Shown: positions 25,974-36,066, counted from the first letter of the stretch. The stretch: 64,000 nucleotides of DNA from JAJFUE01 sp041687335 (GCA_041687335.1 JAWLCE010000019.1:19138-83137), one strand, 5' to 3'. Notes: a model not told the origin generated them from the sequence alone. Program-made: numbers and translations.

Positions 25974-28900
25974 TTAGTAGAGCCGCCAGTGGCGGGCGCT
26001 GCTGCGGTGCAGGGTTGGATCTGCAAAGGCCCCGGCCGTATTGGCGGCGGATGTCCCCATGCGCGGGAGCCGCCGGAAATCGCGTGCCGGTGCCTCGGCG
26101 GGCAGACCCAGTCCGGCAGCCGGTGAGCCTGCCCGAATCCCCAGGTCAAGGTCGGGCTGGTCCTTGAACAGCCGTCCCGGGGCGAGCCGCGCCCGTTCGG
26201 CGCGCAGCAGGCCATCCTGGCCGGCATCACGGGCAAAGCGGCCGGCCTCGACCTGTTCGGCCGACCAAGCCTGCGGCTGGCCCTCGGCCGCGCCCCAGAC
26301 CAGCACCGGACCGGCGTCGGGGGCATGGGTGTGAATCGCCGTGCCGGTAATGGCGGTCTTGTCGGGACTGTCCTCGAATACCGCAGCCGGCCCTTCGCCA
26401 CCCACCGAGATCGTATTGACGATGCGCGGGCGCACGCCGGTGCCGATGCGGATGCTCTCAGTGCCGCGATTGTCGGTCACGGTGCAGTTGACCAGCTCGA
26501 AGAGCGGAGCCGATTGGGCGTGCCGGACGGCGATCACCCCGCAGCCGCCATTGTCGGCGATCCAGGAGTTCTCCACACGACTCTGGTCCCATAGCTCCAT
26601 GCCGACCCCGCCGTTTTCAAAGGCCGCGGATTCGCCCACCTCTGTTCCGTCGCCGCGCAGGTCGAAGCCGGCACCGGCGTTGGCATAGGAGGCACAGCGG
26701 ATCAGTGTCAGCTCACGCACGCCTGAATCGACCATGAAGCCGCCCCCCAGCTCGTTGTCATTGTGGTGACTGATCGTATCGATAAAGCTGATACGTTCGG
26801 AGCCCTCATTGACCAGCACGCCATAGTCGTCCTGGTGGCGGAAATTGCCCTGTGCGACCTGCACCCCGTTCGAGCCGCTGATGCGTATGCCGCCCAGGCC
26901 GTCGCTGGCCTCGATGTCGAAGAACGAGCAGTCGCGGGCGCCGTTGAGTTCGATGGCCTCAACAAACCCCTGCAGCCGCAGCCCGCTGAAGATCAGCCCC
27001 CCGACGCCGGGCGTCTTGGCTGCATCGATGCTGATGCCGGAGGGGGCGTCGATCCTTGAGCCGTCGAGCAACGGCCGATGACCGGGCAGCGCCTTGAAGA
27101 GGATCGGGAGCTCGGCGCTGCCGCCGGTGCGGGGGGCCAGCGACTCCGCATAGACGCCATCGTGAATATAGACGGTGTCGCCGGGACGGACGCTGCGAGC
27201 GGCGTGCGCCAGCGTGCGCCAGGGAAGCTCGCTGCTGCCGGGGTTGGTGTCCGCGGCGGCGGGGTGATTGATGGCTACGTGACGGATCTCCCCCTCCCGG
27301 ACCAGGAACGGCAGCTCCTGGCTGATTTGTTTGCCGACGCGCAGCTTGAGCGGCCCGCTGCCGGCGGCCTCCGGCACCTGAAAGACGATCCGCTCGTTGC
27401 GCCACTCATCGAAGGTGGTCACGCGGGTGGAGCCGATGGTCAACTGGCCCTGCTCCGGCGAATCGCCGAAGCTGATGCCCGAGAGCGTCACCCAAGCCCC
27501 GGCCGGCGCCGACAGCGTGTCCGCATAATCCAACTCGAGCGGCGGCTCCACGGCAAGCGGCTCGGCGGCCGCCAGTTGCATGGTTGAAGCCAGTGATGCG
27601 GTCTGCTGACTGGTGGTGCCGCCCTCCATCAGGGCGTTGATCTCGGTAGGGTTCAAGGCGCGCTTGTAGATTCGAACCTCGTCGAGGAGGCCATCGAAGG
27701 GCGCGTAGCCATCGGGATTGATGCCAATGGCGGCGGCGACGGCGGCGTTGGTGTCGACCTGGCCCGTTGCGGCCAGATTGCCGACCTCGCGTCCGTCCTG
27801 GTAGAGCCGCATGCGGCTGCCATCATAAACCGCGGCGACGTGCGTCCAGGTTTTGCTCTTGAGGCTGCTGCCGTCCGCGATCAAGGTGCGGGTCTGGCCA
27901 CCGGCCTTGAGCCGGAACCGCAGCTTCATGCCGCGGTGATTGATGGTGCTGATCATCCAGTAATGATCTTCATCGGCACTGCTGGTGGCCTTTGAGATCA
28001 GGCGGCCATCCTTGGCCCCGAAGGCATCGGCGCGCATCCAGAGGGCAATGGTCAGCGCCTGGCCGGGCAGGTCAAGTCCACCCAGCTTGACATGAGCGCT
28101 GCCGCCGTCAAAGTCCAGCGCCCCGCCGAAGCGGCCCGAGGTTTCCCAGCGGGCTCCCGCGAGCTGGCCATGGTGTCCGTTGCCGCTCAGGTCGCGGGCG
28201 ATCGACCCGCTGCCCTCGTCAAAGTTCCAGCCGGCCGCCAGGGTGGCATCAGGATTGACCACCTCCAGCGTCAGGCTTTGCTCGCCGGTCAGTTTTCCAT
28301 CGCTGACCAGGGCGGTCCAGATGACCTTGTGCCCCTGCATGTCGGCCGTCGCCGTGAAGGAGATCGGCGTGATGCTGCCCTGGCCGCTGGCCTGCGTCTG
28401 ACGGGCGCCGTCATCGATGGCACGAGCCCAGCTCCAGCTGAGTGGATCCCCGTCGGGGTCTTTTGCCGTGGTGGACAGTTGGATGGTCTGGCCGGGGTAG
28501 ACCCGGACGACCGGGTTGGCCGGATCAAGAATCGGTGCGGTATGGCTGATCGGATCAACCAGCGGCGCGCGATTTGCCTGTGAGCTGCTGATCGGCTGCT
28601 TCATGAGGTCGGCAATCTCGGTGGCGGACAATGCCTTCCGGAAGAGGCGCACCTCGTCGAGGGCCCCGGCAAAGGGGCCGTAGAGATCGGGGTTGCGACC
28701 GAGCCAGGCGGCCACACCGGCGCGCTGCTCGATCGTGCCCGTGTGGGCGAGGCTGCCGGCGGGAGCGCCATCGAGGAACAGCCGCAACTGGCCGCCGTCA
28801 TAGACCCCGGCGACGTGATACCAGCGGTTGATTTCCAGCGCCGGATGTTCGCCGATGAGCGTGACGGTGCGGCCGCCGGCCCTCAGCCGCATGCGCAGCT

Positions 28901-31900
28901 TGATGCCGTTGCTGTAGATGGTGCTCAACATCCAGTCATGATCCTGCTCTTCTGGTGAGAAGGCGCGCGAAATGAGCCGGGCATCGCGAATGTCGAAATT
29001 CGTTGCCTTGAACCAGAGCATCATCGTCATCTGGCTGCCGCTCAAGTCAATCTGGCCCAAGTCCACATGGGCATTCTGCCCATTGAAGCTCAGCGCCTTG
29101 TTGAAATAACCGTCATTGATCCATTGCGCGTTGTAGATTCGTCCCTCCGGATGAGTGCCCGTGCTGTCGACGACGGTCGATCCCGTGCCTTCATCGAGGC
29201 CATAGCCAGCCGCGATGGCGCCCGGGATGGGTGTCGGCGTGGGCGTCGGCGTTGGCGTGGGCGACGGTGTCGGCGTCGGGGTCGGCGACGGCGTTGGCGT
29301 CGGGGTTGGCGTCGGGGTCGGCGTGGGCGTGGGCGTCGGGGTCGGCGTCGGTGTCGGCGACGGCGTTGGCGTCGGGGTCGGTGTCGGCGTGGGTGTCGGC
29401 GACGGCGTCGGTGTCGGCGTCGGGGTTGGCGTGGGCGTCGGTGTCGGCGTCGGAGTCGGCGTCGGCGTTGGCGTCGGTGTCGGCGTCGGCGTCGGCGAGA
29501 CCGTAAGAACACGCATCTCGCTCTGGGCGTTGCTGCGCAGGGTTTCGGTTACCAGGGCCCACTGATAGCTGCCTGCCGCCGGACTGACCGTGAATTTGGC
29601 CGCCACCTGCGTGGGGCAACTGCTGATCTTGCGCAGGCTGAAGTTGTCGATCCAGATCGATCCAGCCTGATTGCTGGAGATTCGCATCTGGTCGGCCTGA
29701 ACGTTGCCATAGTTGAAGCGGATTGTGGCCGCCATCCAGGCCCCGCCAGTGCCGGGCAGGGACTTGTGAAGAACCACCTGGCTCATGTTGGAGTTGCTGA
29801 TCTGCGCATTGATGCTGTTGGTGCCGCTCGTGCGATACCACAGCGTCCATTCATAGTCAGCGCCAAGCTCGAACTGGGGCAGATGGTGCAGGAAGAAGCC
29901 CCAGCTGCCGATGGTGGTCAGGTCGATTCGCTGAGCCTGGCCCATGGAGCCAGTGTCGGCGGTCAGGTTAAAAGCGGTGCCGCCATCAGAGACCGGAGTC
30001 CAGCCCGTGGCCCGCCCCGTCTCGAACTGCTCGAAATCGCCGTTGCTCAGCAGTTCGCTCGACTGCGTGCCGTAGGGGAGCGACTGCTCCTCGCGCCATT
30101 GGCCCGACCAGTCGGCCCACAGGCTGACACGCCGAATTCCCTCCGCGGCGCGGACATCGGCCGAGATGGAGATCGGCGCGGTGAGGCTCGACTTGTCTGC
30201 CGGTTGCAGATTGTCGATCACAATCGCCGGCTCGGGCGTCGGGGTCGGCGTCGGCGTCGGCGTCGGAGTTGGCGATGGCGTCGGCGTCGGCGTTGGCGTT
30301 GGAGTCGGGGTTGGCGTTGGTGTCGGCGTCGGCGTTGGGGTCGGGGTTGGTGTCGGCGTCGGAGTCGGCGTCGGAGTCGGCGTTGGCGTCGGTGTCGGTG
30401 TCGGCGTCGGCGACGGCGCGGGGGCCAGGGCCGTGTTCAGCAGTCCCTGAATCTCGCTGGCCGTCAGGGCGCGATTGTAAACGCGAACCTCGTCGATCCG
30501 GCCGTGGAAGGGGCCGTAGCCATCGGGATTGCGGCCAATCCTTACCGGGACATTACCTGTGGTGATCGAGCCGGTCTTGGCCATTGACCCGACCGCCACG
30601 CCATCCTGGTAGAGCGTCATCTGGCTGCCGTTGTAGACTGCGGCCACGTGAATCCACTTGCCGGTGGCGAGGGTGCCGGAACCAATCAGGGTGTGCGTCA
30701 CGCCGCCGGTCTTCAGGCGGAAACGCAGCCGCATGCCATTGCTGCTGATGGTGCTCAGCATCCAGTAGTGGTCGGCCTCTGAGGTGCCGGTGGCCTTGGA
30801 GATGACGCGGGCATCCGTGACGCCGAATGAATCGGCATAGATCCAGCCGGCAAGGGTCAGGGCGCTTCCGGTGACATCAAAACTGCCCAGATCGACATGC
30901 GATGAGGAGCCGTTGAAGGCCAGGGCGCCGTCAAATCGGCCGCTGGTCCAGCTTCCGGCGTTGATCGTGCCGTGGCGGGCATAGCCCGATACGTCCCTTG
31001 CCTGGGTGCCCGTGCCCTCGCTCAACGGATATCCTGCCACGAGACCGGTGTTGAGGTTCGGGCCTTCCAATGTGGTGGCTTGGGCCTCGGCCGAAAGCGC
31101 CGATTCGTTGCCGGCGGCGTCGAGCGCGCTGACCCGATAGCGGTAGAGTGTGCTGGGGGCGAGGCCGGCGTCGGTATGGGTGGTGCCGCTGGCGGTGGCC
31201 ATCGCCGCGCCGTTGCGATAGATCCGGTAGCCGGTGACGGCGCGGTTGTCGGTCGAGGCCTGCCAGGCAAGGCTGATGGCCGAGGAGGAGGACGCCTGTG
31301 CCGTCAGGGCCTGGGGCACGCTGGGGGCGGTGGTGTCGGGCGAAAGCGTGCTGACCTGCACGCTGTTGGAGGCGGCCGAGATGTTGCCGGCGGCATCCTC
31401 GGCGCGGACCGTATAGCTATAGGCTGTTGCGGCGCTGAGGCCACTGTCGGTGTAGCTGGTCGTGGTGGCGGTGCCGACCTGCGAGGTGCCGCGGTAGATC
31501 CGGTAGCGGCTCACGCCGACGTTGTCGGTCGCGGCGGTCCAATTGAGTTGAATGCTGGTCTCGCTTAAGGCCTTGCCGGTCAGGTTGGCGGGGGCGCTCG
31601 GCGCCTGGGTATCAGCCACGCCGGCCCGCTCGAGCATGCCGATGTCCCATGCACCATCGGCTCCGCGCCGGTTGCCGGCCACGTCAATATTGTTGACGCC
31701 GGACAGCGCCAGCCCCTTGTTGATGGGCAGCGTGCCGGCGGCGTTGGGGTTGAGCGTGAAATTGTAGCCCGTCCAGTTGACGAAGGGATCGGCCGATCCG
31801 AGGATGCCGTTGGTGCCCAACGTGCTGGGAGTGCGGCCATTGTTGGGGAAGAACCAGTTGTTGGTGATGGTGCTGGCGCCGATGTTGAGGGCGGTCGGTT

Positions 31901-32966
31901 CGCCGTTGGGGTTCTTGCCCATCTGGAACCAGATGTTGTTGGCGACGATGTTGTCGCTGCCGGGGATGGCGAAGCCGGCATTGTGGCCGCGCACCCCGAC
32001 GATGTTGTTGTTATAGACGCGCCAGCGGTTGGCCGTGCCGCCGCTGATGACGGCGATGACGCCGTTGCCCACGCCCCAGCCCTTGTAGCCGCTGTTGGGG
32101 TCGTGCATGAACAGGTTGCCGTGGATGTGCCAGTCGTTGACGGTCTGGTGGGTCATCAGGAAGGCGGTGCCCATGATGTCGACGAAGCGGTTGTCGCGCA
32201 GGGTGAAGTTGTTGGTGCCCCCATCCGAAAGCGCCTCGACGTGGTCGCCTGAGTACTTGGCGTGGTTGGGGCCGATGTGGCAGCGTTCGACGGTGAAGGT
32301 ATTGATATAGCGAGTCAAGATCGGCACGGCGACGTTGTAGATCAGGCTGGAGCCGAGATAGATGTCCTGCGCCTTGCCCTGGCTGGCGTTGAAGCCGCGC
32401 GCGCCGACCTTGCCGAAGTCCAGGCCCGGACCGCCGATGGCGACATGGGAAACGCGAATCTGGCGCTTGAGGTTGGTGAAGCTCGAGCCGTCGCCCGGGA
32501 TGTTGATGCCGCGGGTATGATCTCCCGCCGGGAAGGCGATGCGGAAGCCATAGGCGGCGGCATTCTGCCAGTTCGACTCGTCGCGCGTGACGCCATCAAT
32601 GACGTAGTAGCCATACTGGAAACTGAGCTCGGAGGTGAAGACGGCCTGATTGGCATACTCGGCGCGCCAGCCGGTCTCGGTGCCGTGGTTGGCCGCCGTC
32701 GCCTTGCGGATCGTGATCAACTGGGTGCTGTTCTCCGGATCCGAGAACGGCCGGCCGGGGTAGGTGCCGGCGCCGACGTAATAGGTTGCGCCGCGCACCA
32801 GCTTGGTGGGCAAGGCGGGATAGGCATTGGTCCAGTCCGAGCCGCTGCCATTGCCGCTGGCCCCGGCACGCACGTAATAATTGGCTGCGTTCGCCGTTGC
32901 CGGCGCCAGGGCGCAGCAGAGCATCATGCCCACCAGGGCCATTATCGAGCGCAAACGATTGGACAT
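25974..32966 (-). CDS. Giant secreted multidomain protein: beta-helix, FN3, three LamG, CBM-like and PT linkers
   Basis: A 2330-residue protein. The start at 32966 gives a signal peptide ending near ATANA; a longer frame exists upstream but would bury it. Approximate domains: parallel beta-helix 30-450, two fibronectin type III repeats 455-635, LamG 650-840, Pro-Thr linker 850-910, CBM-like domain 910-1155 (SNGDFEQFETGRATGWTP), Pro-Thr linker 1155-1248, LamG 1255-1455, an Ig-like domain 1469-1575 (NRAPLVDPI, DPDGDPLSWSW), LamG 1575-1782, an IPT-like domain 1809-1892 and a second beta-helix 1892-2320 (NPGSSELPWRTLAHAARSVRPG). No PEP-CTERM or sorting tail is seen. It probably acts as a matrix adhesin or glycan-binding surface protein. 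It is antisense to the EPS genes. Confidence 0.85.
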   Translation of the reverse strand: MSNRLRSIMALVGMMLCCALAPATANAANYYVRAGASGNGSGSDWTNAYPALPTKLVRGATYYVGAGTYPGRPFSDPENSTQLITIRKATAANHGTETGWRAEYANQAVFTSELSFQYGYYVIDGVTRDESNWQNAAAYGFRIAFPAGDHTRGINIPGDGSSFTNLKRQIRVSHVAIGGPGLDFGKVGARGFNASQGKAQDIYLGSSLIYNVAVPILTRYINTFTVERCHIGPNHAKYSGDHVEALSDGGTNNFTLRDNRFVDIMGTAFLMTHQTVNDWHIHGNLFMHDPNSGYKGWGVGNGVIAVISGGTANRWRVYNNNIVGVRGHNAGFAIPGSDNIVANNIWFQMGKNPNGEPTALNIGASTITNNWFFPNNGRTPSTLGTNGILGSADPFVNWTGYNFTLNPNAAGTLPINKGLALSGVNNIDVAGNRRGADGAWDIGMLERAGVADTQAPSAPANLTGKALSETSIQLNWTAATDNVGVSRYRIYRGTSQVGTATTTSYTDSGLSAATAYSYTVRAEDAAGNISAASNSVQVSTLSPDTTAPSVPQALTAQASSSSAISLAWQASTDNRAVTGYRIYRNGAAMATASGTTHTDAGLAPSTLYRYRVSALDAAGNESALSAEAQATTLEGPNLNTGLVAGYPLSEGTGTQARDVSGYARHGTINAGSWTSGRFDGALAFNGSSSHVDLGSFDVTGSALTLAGWIYADSFGVTDARVISKATGTSEADHYWMLSTISSNGMRLRFRLKTGGVTHTLIGSGTLATGKWIHVAAVYNGSQMTLYQDGVAVGSMAKTGSITTGNVPVRIGRNPDGYGPFHGRIDEVRVYNRALTASEIQGLLNTALAPAPSPTPTPTPTPTPTPTPTPTPTPTPTPTPTPTPTPTPTPTPTPTPTPSPTPTPTPTPTPTPEPAIVIDNLQPADKSSLTAPISISADVRAAEGIRRVSLWADWSGQWREEQSLPYGTQSSELLSNGDFEQFETGRATGWTPVSDGGTAFNLTADTGSMGQAQRIDLTTIGSWGFFLHHLPQFELGADYEWTLWYRTSGTNSINAQISNSNMSQVVLHKSLPGTGGAWMAATIRFNYGNVQADQMRISSNQAGSIWIDNFSLRKISSCPTQVAAKFTVSPAAGSYQWALVTETLRSNAQSEMRVLTVSPTPTPTPTPTPTPTPTPTPTPTPTPTPTPTPSPTPTPTPTPTPTPSPTPTPTPTPTPTPTPTPTPTPTPSPTPTPTPSPTPTPTPTPTPIPGAIAAGYGLDEGTGSTVVDSTGTHPEGRIYNAQWINDGYFNKALSFNGQNAHVDLGQIDLSGSQMTMMLWFKATNFDIRDARLISRAFSPEEQDHDWMLSTIYSNGIKLRMRLRAGGRTVTLIGEHPALEINRWYHVAGVYDGGQLRLFLDGAPAGSLAHTGTIEQRAGVAAWLGRNPDLYGPFAGALDEVRLFRKALSATEIADLMKQPISSSQANRAPLVDPISHTAPILDPANPVVRVYPGQTIQLSTTAKDPDGDPLSWSWARAIDDGARQTQASGQGSITPISFTATADMQGHKVIWTALVSDGKLTGEQSLTLEVVNPDATLAAGWNFDEGSGSIARDLSGNGHHGQLAGARWETSGRFGGALDFDGGSAHVKLGGLDLPGQALTIALWMRADAFGAKDGRLISKATSSADEDHYWMISTINHRGMKLRFRLKAGGQTRTLIADGSSLKSKTWTHVAAVYDGSRMRLYQDGREVGNLAATGQVDTNAAVAAAIGINPDGYAPFDGLLDEVRIYKRALNPTEINALMEGGTTSQQTASLASTMQLAAAEPLAVEPPLELDYADTLSAPAGAWVTLSGISFGDSPEQGQLTIGSTRVTTFDEWRNERIVFQVPEAAGSGPLKLRVGKQISQELPFLVREGEIRHVAINHPAAADTNPGSSELPWRTLAHAARSVRPGDTVYIHDGVYAESLAPRTGGSAELPILFKALPGHRPLLDGSRIDAPSGISIDAAKTPGVGGLIFSGLRLQGFVEAIELNGARDCSFFDIEASDGLGGIRISGSNGVQVAQGNFRHQDDYGVLVNEGSERISFIDTISHHNDNELGGGFMVDSGVRELTLIRCASYANAGAGFDLRGDGTEVGESAAFENGGVGMELWDQSRVENSWIADNGGCGVIAVRHAQSAPLFELVNCTVTDNRGTESIRIGTGVRPRIVNTISVGGEGPAAVFEDSPDKTAITGTAIHTHAPDAGPVLVWGAAEGQPQAWSAEQVEAGRFARDAGQDGLLRAERARLAPGRLFKDQPDLDLGIRAGSPAAGLGLPAEAPARDFRRLPRMGTSAANTAGAFADPTLHRSSARHWRLY
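29227..29497. repeat. Hexamer microsatellite encoding the second Pro-Thr linker
   Basis: A run of GGCGTC-type hexamers with sporadic variants. On the coding (minus) strand it encodes PTPTPT with occasional PSPT. Slippage in units of 6 bases would change linker length without a frameshift. Confidence 0.95.
30234..30424. repeat. Hexamer microsatellite encoding the first Pro-Thr linker
   Basis: A second stretch of the same GGCGTC-type hexamer array, encoding about 60 residues of Pro-Thr repeat between the first LamG domain and the CBM-like domain. Confidence 0.95.
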
Positions 32967-33387
32967 CTTTTCACAATTCCTGTGTTTCAATGCATGCAAT
33001 GCGGGTTCAGACGCGGTGATGAAATGAGGTCCAAGGCAATGAGGCGCGGATGGTGCAACTGCGGGGAGGAGAAGGCCAAGCACGCTTGGCAGACAATCAG
33101 CGAACCATAATGGTGACGCATGACTCAGGGGATCCTCCATGCCTGACTCAGGGCTTTCCCTAGCCCAAGGTAATCTATTCCCCCAGGCTTGGAGCGTCAA
33201 CCAAAAATCTGCACAGCCTTTCATAAAGCCATATATATGAACATGATATGCCCATCACCGGTTGCGTTGCGCCGCAGCTCGGTCCCATGCCGGGCCTGGC
33301 CGCATGTCAGCTTATCGAAGATGCTGGCGATCTGGATGAGATGGGTGGTCTGGTTTGGACGGGCAGGGATTCAGACAAGCCAAAAAA
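32967..33387. other. Intergenic region between the two giant secreted-protein genes
   Basis: No gene seen. It holds a perfect dyad GCCAAGC-AC-GCTTGGC (33075-33090) and a 10-base direct repeat TGACTCAGGG (33121-33130 and 33144-33153). A small AT-rich patch lies near 33230-33250. No -24/-12 element with correct sequence was found on the minus strand here. Confidence 0.45.
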
Positions 33388-35982
33388 TCAGCGATAGGCC
33401 ATCCAGCGGCGGGTCGAGGTGATCTCATCGGGGGAGCCCTCGCTGAGAATCAGCGCTTGAATCTCAGGCTCGGCCAGGGCGCGGTTGTAAATTTTAATTT
33501 CATCAATCACGCCATGAAAGGCGCCGTAGCCGTCGGGATTGCGTCCGATCGCGGCGGCGACACCTCCGTTGAGCGAGAGCGTGCCCGATTTGGGCACCGC
33601 GCCGACGAGTCGGCCGTTCTGGTAGATCAGCATCCGGCTGCCGTCATAAACAGCTGAGACATGGGTCCAGCTGCCGGCTCGCAAGTTCAAGCCGCTGCCG
33701 ATGAGGGTCTTGGTGACTCCATCCGTCTTGAGCCGAAAGCGCAGGCTCATCTCTCCGCTGTTAAAGGTGCTGATCATCCAATAGTGATCCTCGGCGGCGC
33801 TGGAGGTGGCCTTGGAGATCAGGCGGGCGTCGTGAATGGCGAAGGAGTGGGCCTTCATCCACAAGGCGATGGTCAGATGCTCCGCGACCAGGTCCAGTCC
33901 GCCCAAGTCAACGCAGGCCCCCTGGCCGTCAAATTCCATGGCCCCATCGAGCAGACCCTGCGCCATCCATGTGGCGTTCGCAACCAGCCCGTCATGGCCA
34001 TTGCCCGAGATGTCACGCACGAGCGGGGTGTCATCGACGGCAAATTTATACTCGGCAAGCAGGCCCGAGCGCAGCGAGAGCATGGCGGGGGTGGTCGCTT
34101 CGGCCACGCCCGATTCCATGGAGAAATTTCCCGCTCCATCCTGGGCGCGGACGTGATAGCGATGGGTGGCCTGCGGCTGGAGCGGTGTATCGAGGTAGTC
34201 GGTGGTCGTGCACCCGCCCACGAGCAGTCCATCACGATAGACCAGATAACCCGTGACGACGCGGTTGTCGCTGGCGGCCTGCCAATTCAGGCCGATGCTG
34301 AACGGACTAAGCGGCTGGGCCGCCAGTCCCGGGGGCGCTGTCGGTGGCTCATGGTCGGGGGGGAATGTCGTCAGGAACAGGTTATCGGTGGGCGTGGAGA
34401 GGTTGCCGGCAAAATCCTGTGCCCGCACCTGATAGATATAGGTAGTCTCGGGGGCCAGCGCTGCGTCCTCCAGCATCAGGGCTGTCGTTTCGGCCGCCGG
34501 TGTGCCGTTGCGCTGGACCAGGTATTTCCAGATGCCGGTATCATCGCTGGCGGGCGACCAGCTCAGTCGGATGGCGGACTGACTGAGTACCTCCCCGGTC
34601 AGGGTCGGGGACATCTGCGGGTGGGTGGTATCGGGCGTGCCTGAGTTTTGAATCGCGCCGATGTCCCAGGAGCCCTTGGCGCCGCGGACGGTTCCCTCTG
34701 GATCAAGCGGATCGAGGCCGCTGAGCGGCAGACCCGAGTTGAGCGGGGTGGGCGCGCCGGCGTTGGGATTGAGATGGAAATTTCCGCTTGTCCAGCCCAT
34801 GAAGGGGTCGGCGCTGCCGAAAATGCCACTCTCACCGAGGGTGTTGGGGGTGCGGCCATTGTTGGGGAAGAACCAGTTGTTGAGGATCCGGCTGGCGCTG
34901 TTGTTGATGGCGGTGGGGTCGCCTTTGGGCGTGCTGCCCATCTGAAACCAGATATTGTTTGCGATCCAGTTGTCACTGCCGGGGATGGCAAAGCCAGCAT
35001 TGTGGCCCCGCACGCCGACGACATTGTTGTTATAGACACGCCAGCCCTGCGCGACGCCCTCGCTGATGACGGCGATGACGCCGTTGCCCACGCCCCAGCC
35101 CTTGTAGCCGCTGGCGGGGTCGTGCATGAATAGGTTGCCGTGAATGCGCCAGTTGCTCACGCTGTTGTGGGTCATCAGCATCGCGGTGCCCATGATGTCG
35201 ACGAAGCGATTGTTGCGAATGATGATGTCGTTGCTGCCGCCGTCGGACCACGCCTCCACATGATCGCCGGCATACTTGGCGTAGTTGGGTCCGACGTGAC
35301 AGCGCTCAACGGTCATCCGCTTGATGCTGCGGGTCATGATCGGAACGGCCAGATTATAAAGCAGGCAGCGGTCCAGCTCGATATCCTCGGCGAGACCCTG
35401 GCTGGCATTGAAGCCGCGCGCCCCGACCTGGCCGAAGTCCAGTCCGGGCCCGCCGATGCACAAGTGCGCGAAACGCAATTTTCGCTTGATGTTGTAGCTG
35501 CGTGAGCCGTCACCGGGAATATTGATGCCGCGCGTATGGTCCCCCGCCGGCACGATGATGCGGATGCCGTAGGCCGATGCCATTTGCCAGTCGCCTTCAT
35601 CGCGCCGAGCCCCATCCAGGGTGTAGTAGCCGGTATAGAAGCCAAGCCCGCTGGTGAAGGTTGCCTGACTGGCATAGGCGGAACTCCAGCCGACGGCGGA
35701 ACCATGATCGGCGGCAGTGGCCTTGCGAATGGTGATCGTCTGTTCGCCAATCTCGGGATCGTTGAAGGAGCGGCCGGGATAGCTGCCGGCGGCGAGATAG
35801 TAGGTGGCCCCCCTTACCAGCGTATCAGGCAGATTCGGGTAGGCGTGAGTCCAGTCCTGCCCATTGCCGCCGGCCGGGGCGCCGGCGCGCACGTGATAAA
35901 CCATCGCGCCCTGGGCCGGGGTGAGCAGACCAAAACAGCACCAAGCAAAAACCCATAGGCTGACCAACGAACGGTGGGACAT
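33388..35982 (-). CDS. Secreted beta-helix / FN3 / LamG protein, paralogue of the giant protein
   Basis: An 864-residue protein with signal peptide (MSHRSLVSLWVFAWCCFGLL, cleavage near AQG). Domains: parallel beta-helix about 28-450, two FN3 repeats about 455-630, one LamG about 635-855. It aligns along its whole length with the first 840 residues of the giant protein at 25974-32966, including ATYYVGAGTYPGR versus ATYYLAAGSYPGR and the long KGWGVGNGVIAVIS run. It lacks the Pro-Thr linkers and the C-terminal half. The gene ends in DEITSTRRWMAYR, with no sorting signal seen. A sigma-54-like element lies 69 bp upstream. Confidence 0.88.
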   Translation of the reverse strand: MSHRSLVSLWVFAWCCFGLLTPAQGAMVYHVRAGAPAGGNGQDWTHAYPNLPDTLVRGATYYLAAGSYPGRSFNDPEIGEQTITIRKATAADHGSAVGWSSAYASQATFTSGLGFYTGYYTLDGARRDEGDWQMASAYGIRIIVPAGDHTRGINIPGDGSRSYNIKRKLRFAHLCIGGPGLDFGQVGARGFNASQGLAEDIELDRCLLYNLAVPIMTRSIKRMTVERCHVGPNYAKYAGDHVEAWSDGGSNDIIIRNNRFVDIMGTAMLMTHNSVSNWRIHGNLFMHDPASGYKGWGVGNGVIAVISEGVAQGWRVYNNNVVGVRGHNAGFAIPGSDNWIANNIWFQMGSTPKGDPTAINNSASRILNNWFFPNNGRTPNTLGESGIFGSADPFMGWTSGNFHLNPNAGAPTPLNSGLPLSGLDPLDPEGTVRGAKGSWDIGAIQNSGTPDTTHPQMSPTLTGEVLSQSAIRLSWSPASDDTGIWKYLVQRNGTPAAETTALMLEDAALAPETTYIYQVRAQDFAGNLSTPTDNLFLTTFPPDHEPPTAPPGLAAQPLSPFSIGLNWQAASDNRVVTGYLVYRDGLLVGGCTTTDYLDTPLQPQATHRYHVRAQDGAGNFSMESGVAEATTPAMLSLRSGLLAEYKFAVDDTPLVRDISGNGHDGLVANATWMAQGLLDGAMEFDGQGACVDLGGLDLVAEHLTIALWMKAHSFAIHDARLISKATSSAAEDHYWMISTFNSGEMSLRFRLKTDGVTKTLIGSGLNLRAGSWTHVSAVYDGSRMLIYQNGRLVGAVPKSGTLSLNGGVAAAIGRNPDGYGAFHGVIDEIKIYNRALAEPEIQALILSEGSPDEITSTRRWMAYR

Positions 35983-36050
35983 GACGCTACCTGTGAAAGC
36001 AAAGAATGACACCCCCCGGAGCGGCTGCGCCGGACAACAATATTGGGCGC

Positions 36051-36066
36051 AGCGAGAACTGGGCCA
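36051..36066 (-). promoter_or_regulatory. Sigma-54-like promoter of the paralogue gene
   Basis: On the minus strand TGGCCCAGTTCTCGCT. GG (36065-36064) and GC (36053-36052) are exactly 10 bases apart. The -24 box has C in place of A and A in place of G; the -12 box is TCGC in place of TTGC. It lies about 69 bp before the start codon. Confidence 0.4.

Noticed and set aside
29215..29565. Plus-strand Val-Gly repeat reading frame in the hexamer array
   Set aside because: It is the reverse complement of the Pro-Thr linker. Every frame of a 6-base repeat is open, and it has no promoter, ribosome site or domain.
29227..30424. CRISPR-like repeated arrays
   Set aside because: The unit is a 6-base microsatellite with no spacers and lies in a protein linker; no cas genes are present.
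33121..33180. Sigma-54 promoter for the 2330-residue protein
   Set aside because: Only a bare GG-N10-GC is present on the minus strand (near 33151-33165) and none of the flanking bases fit.
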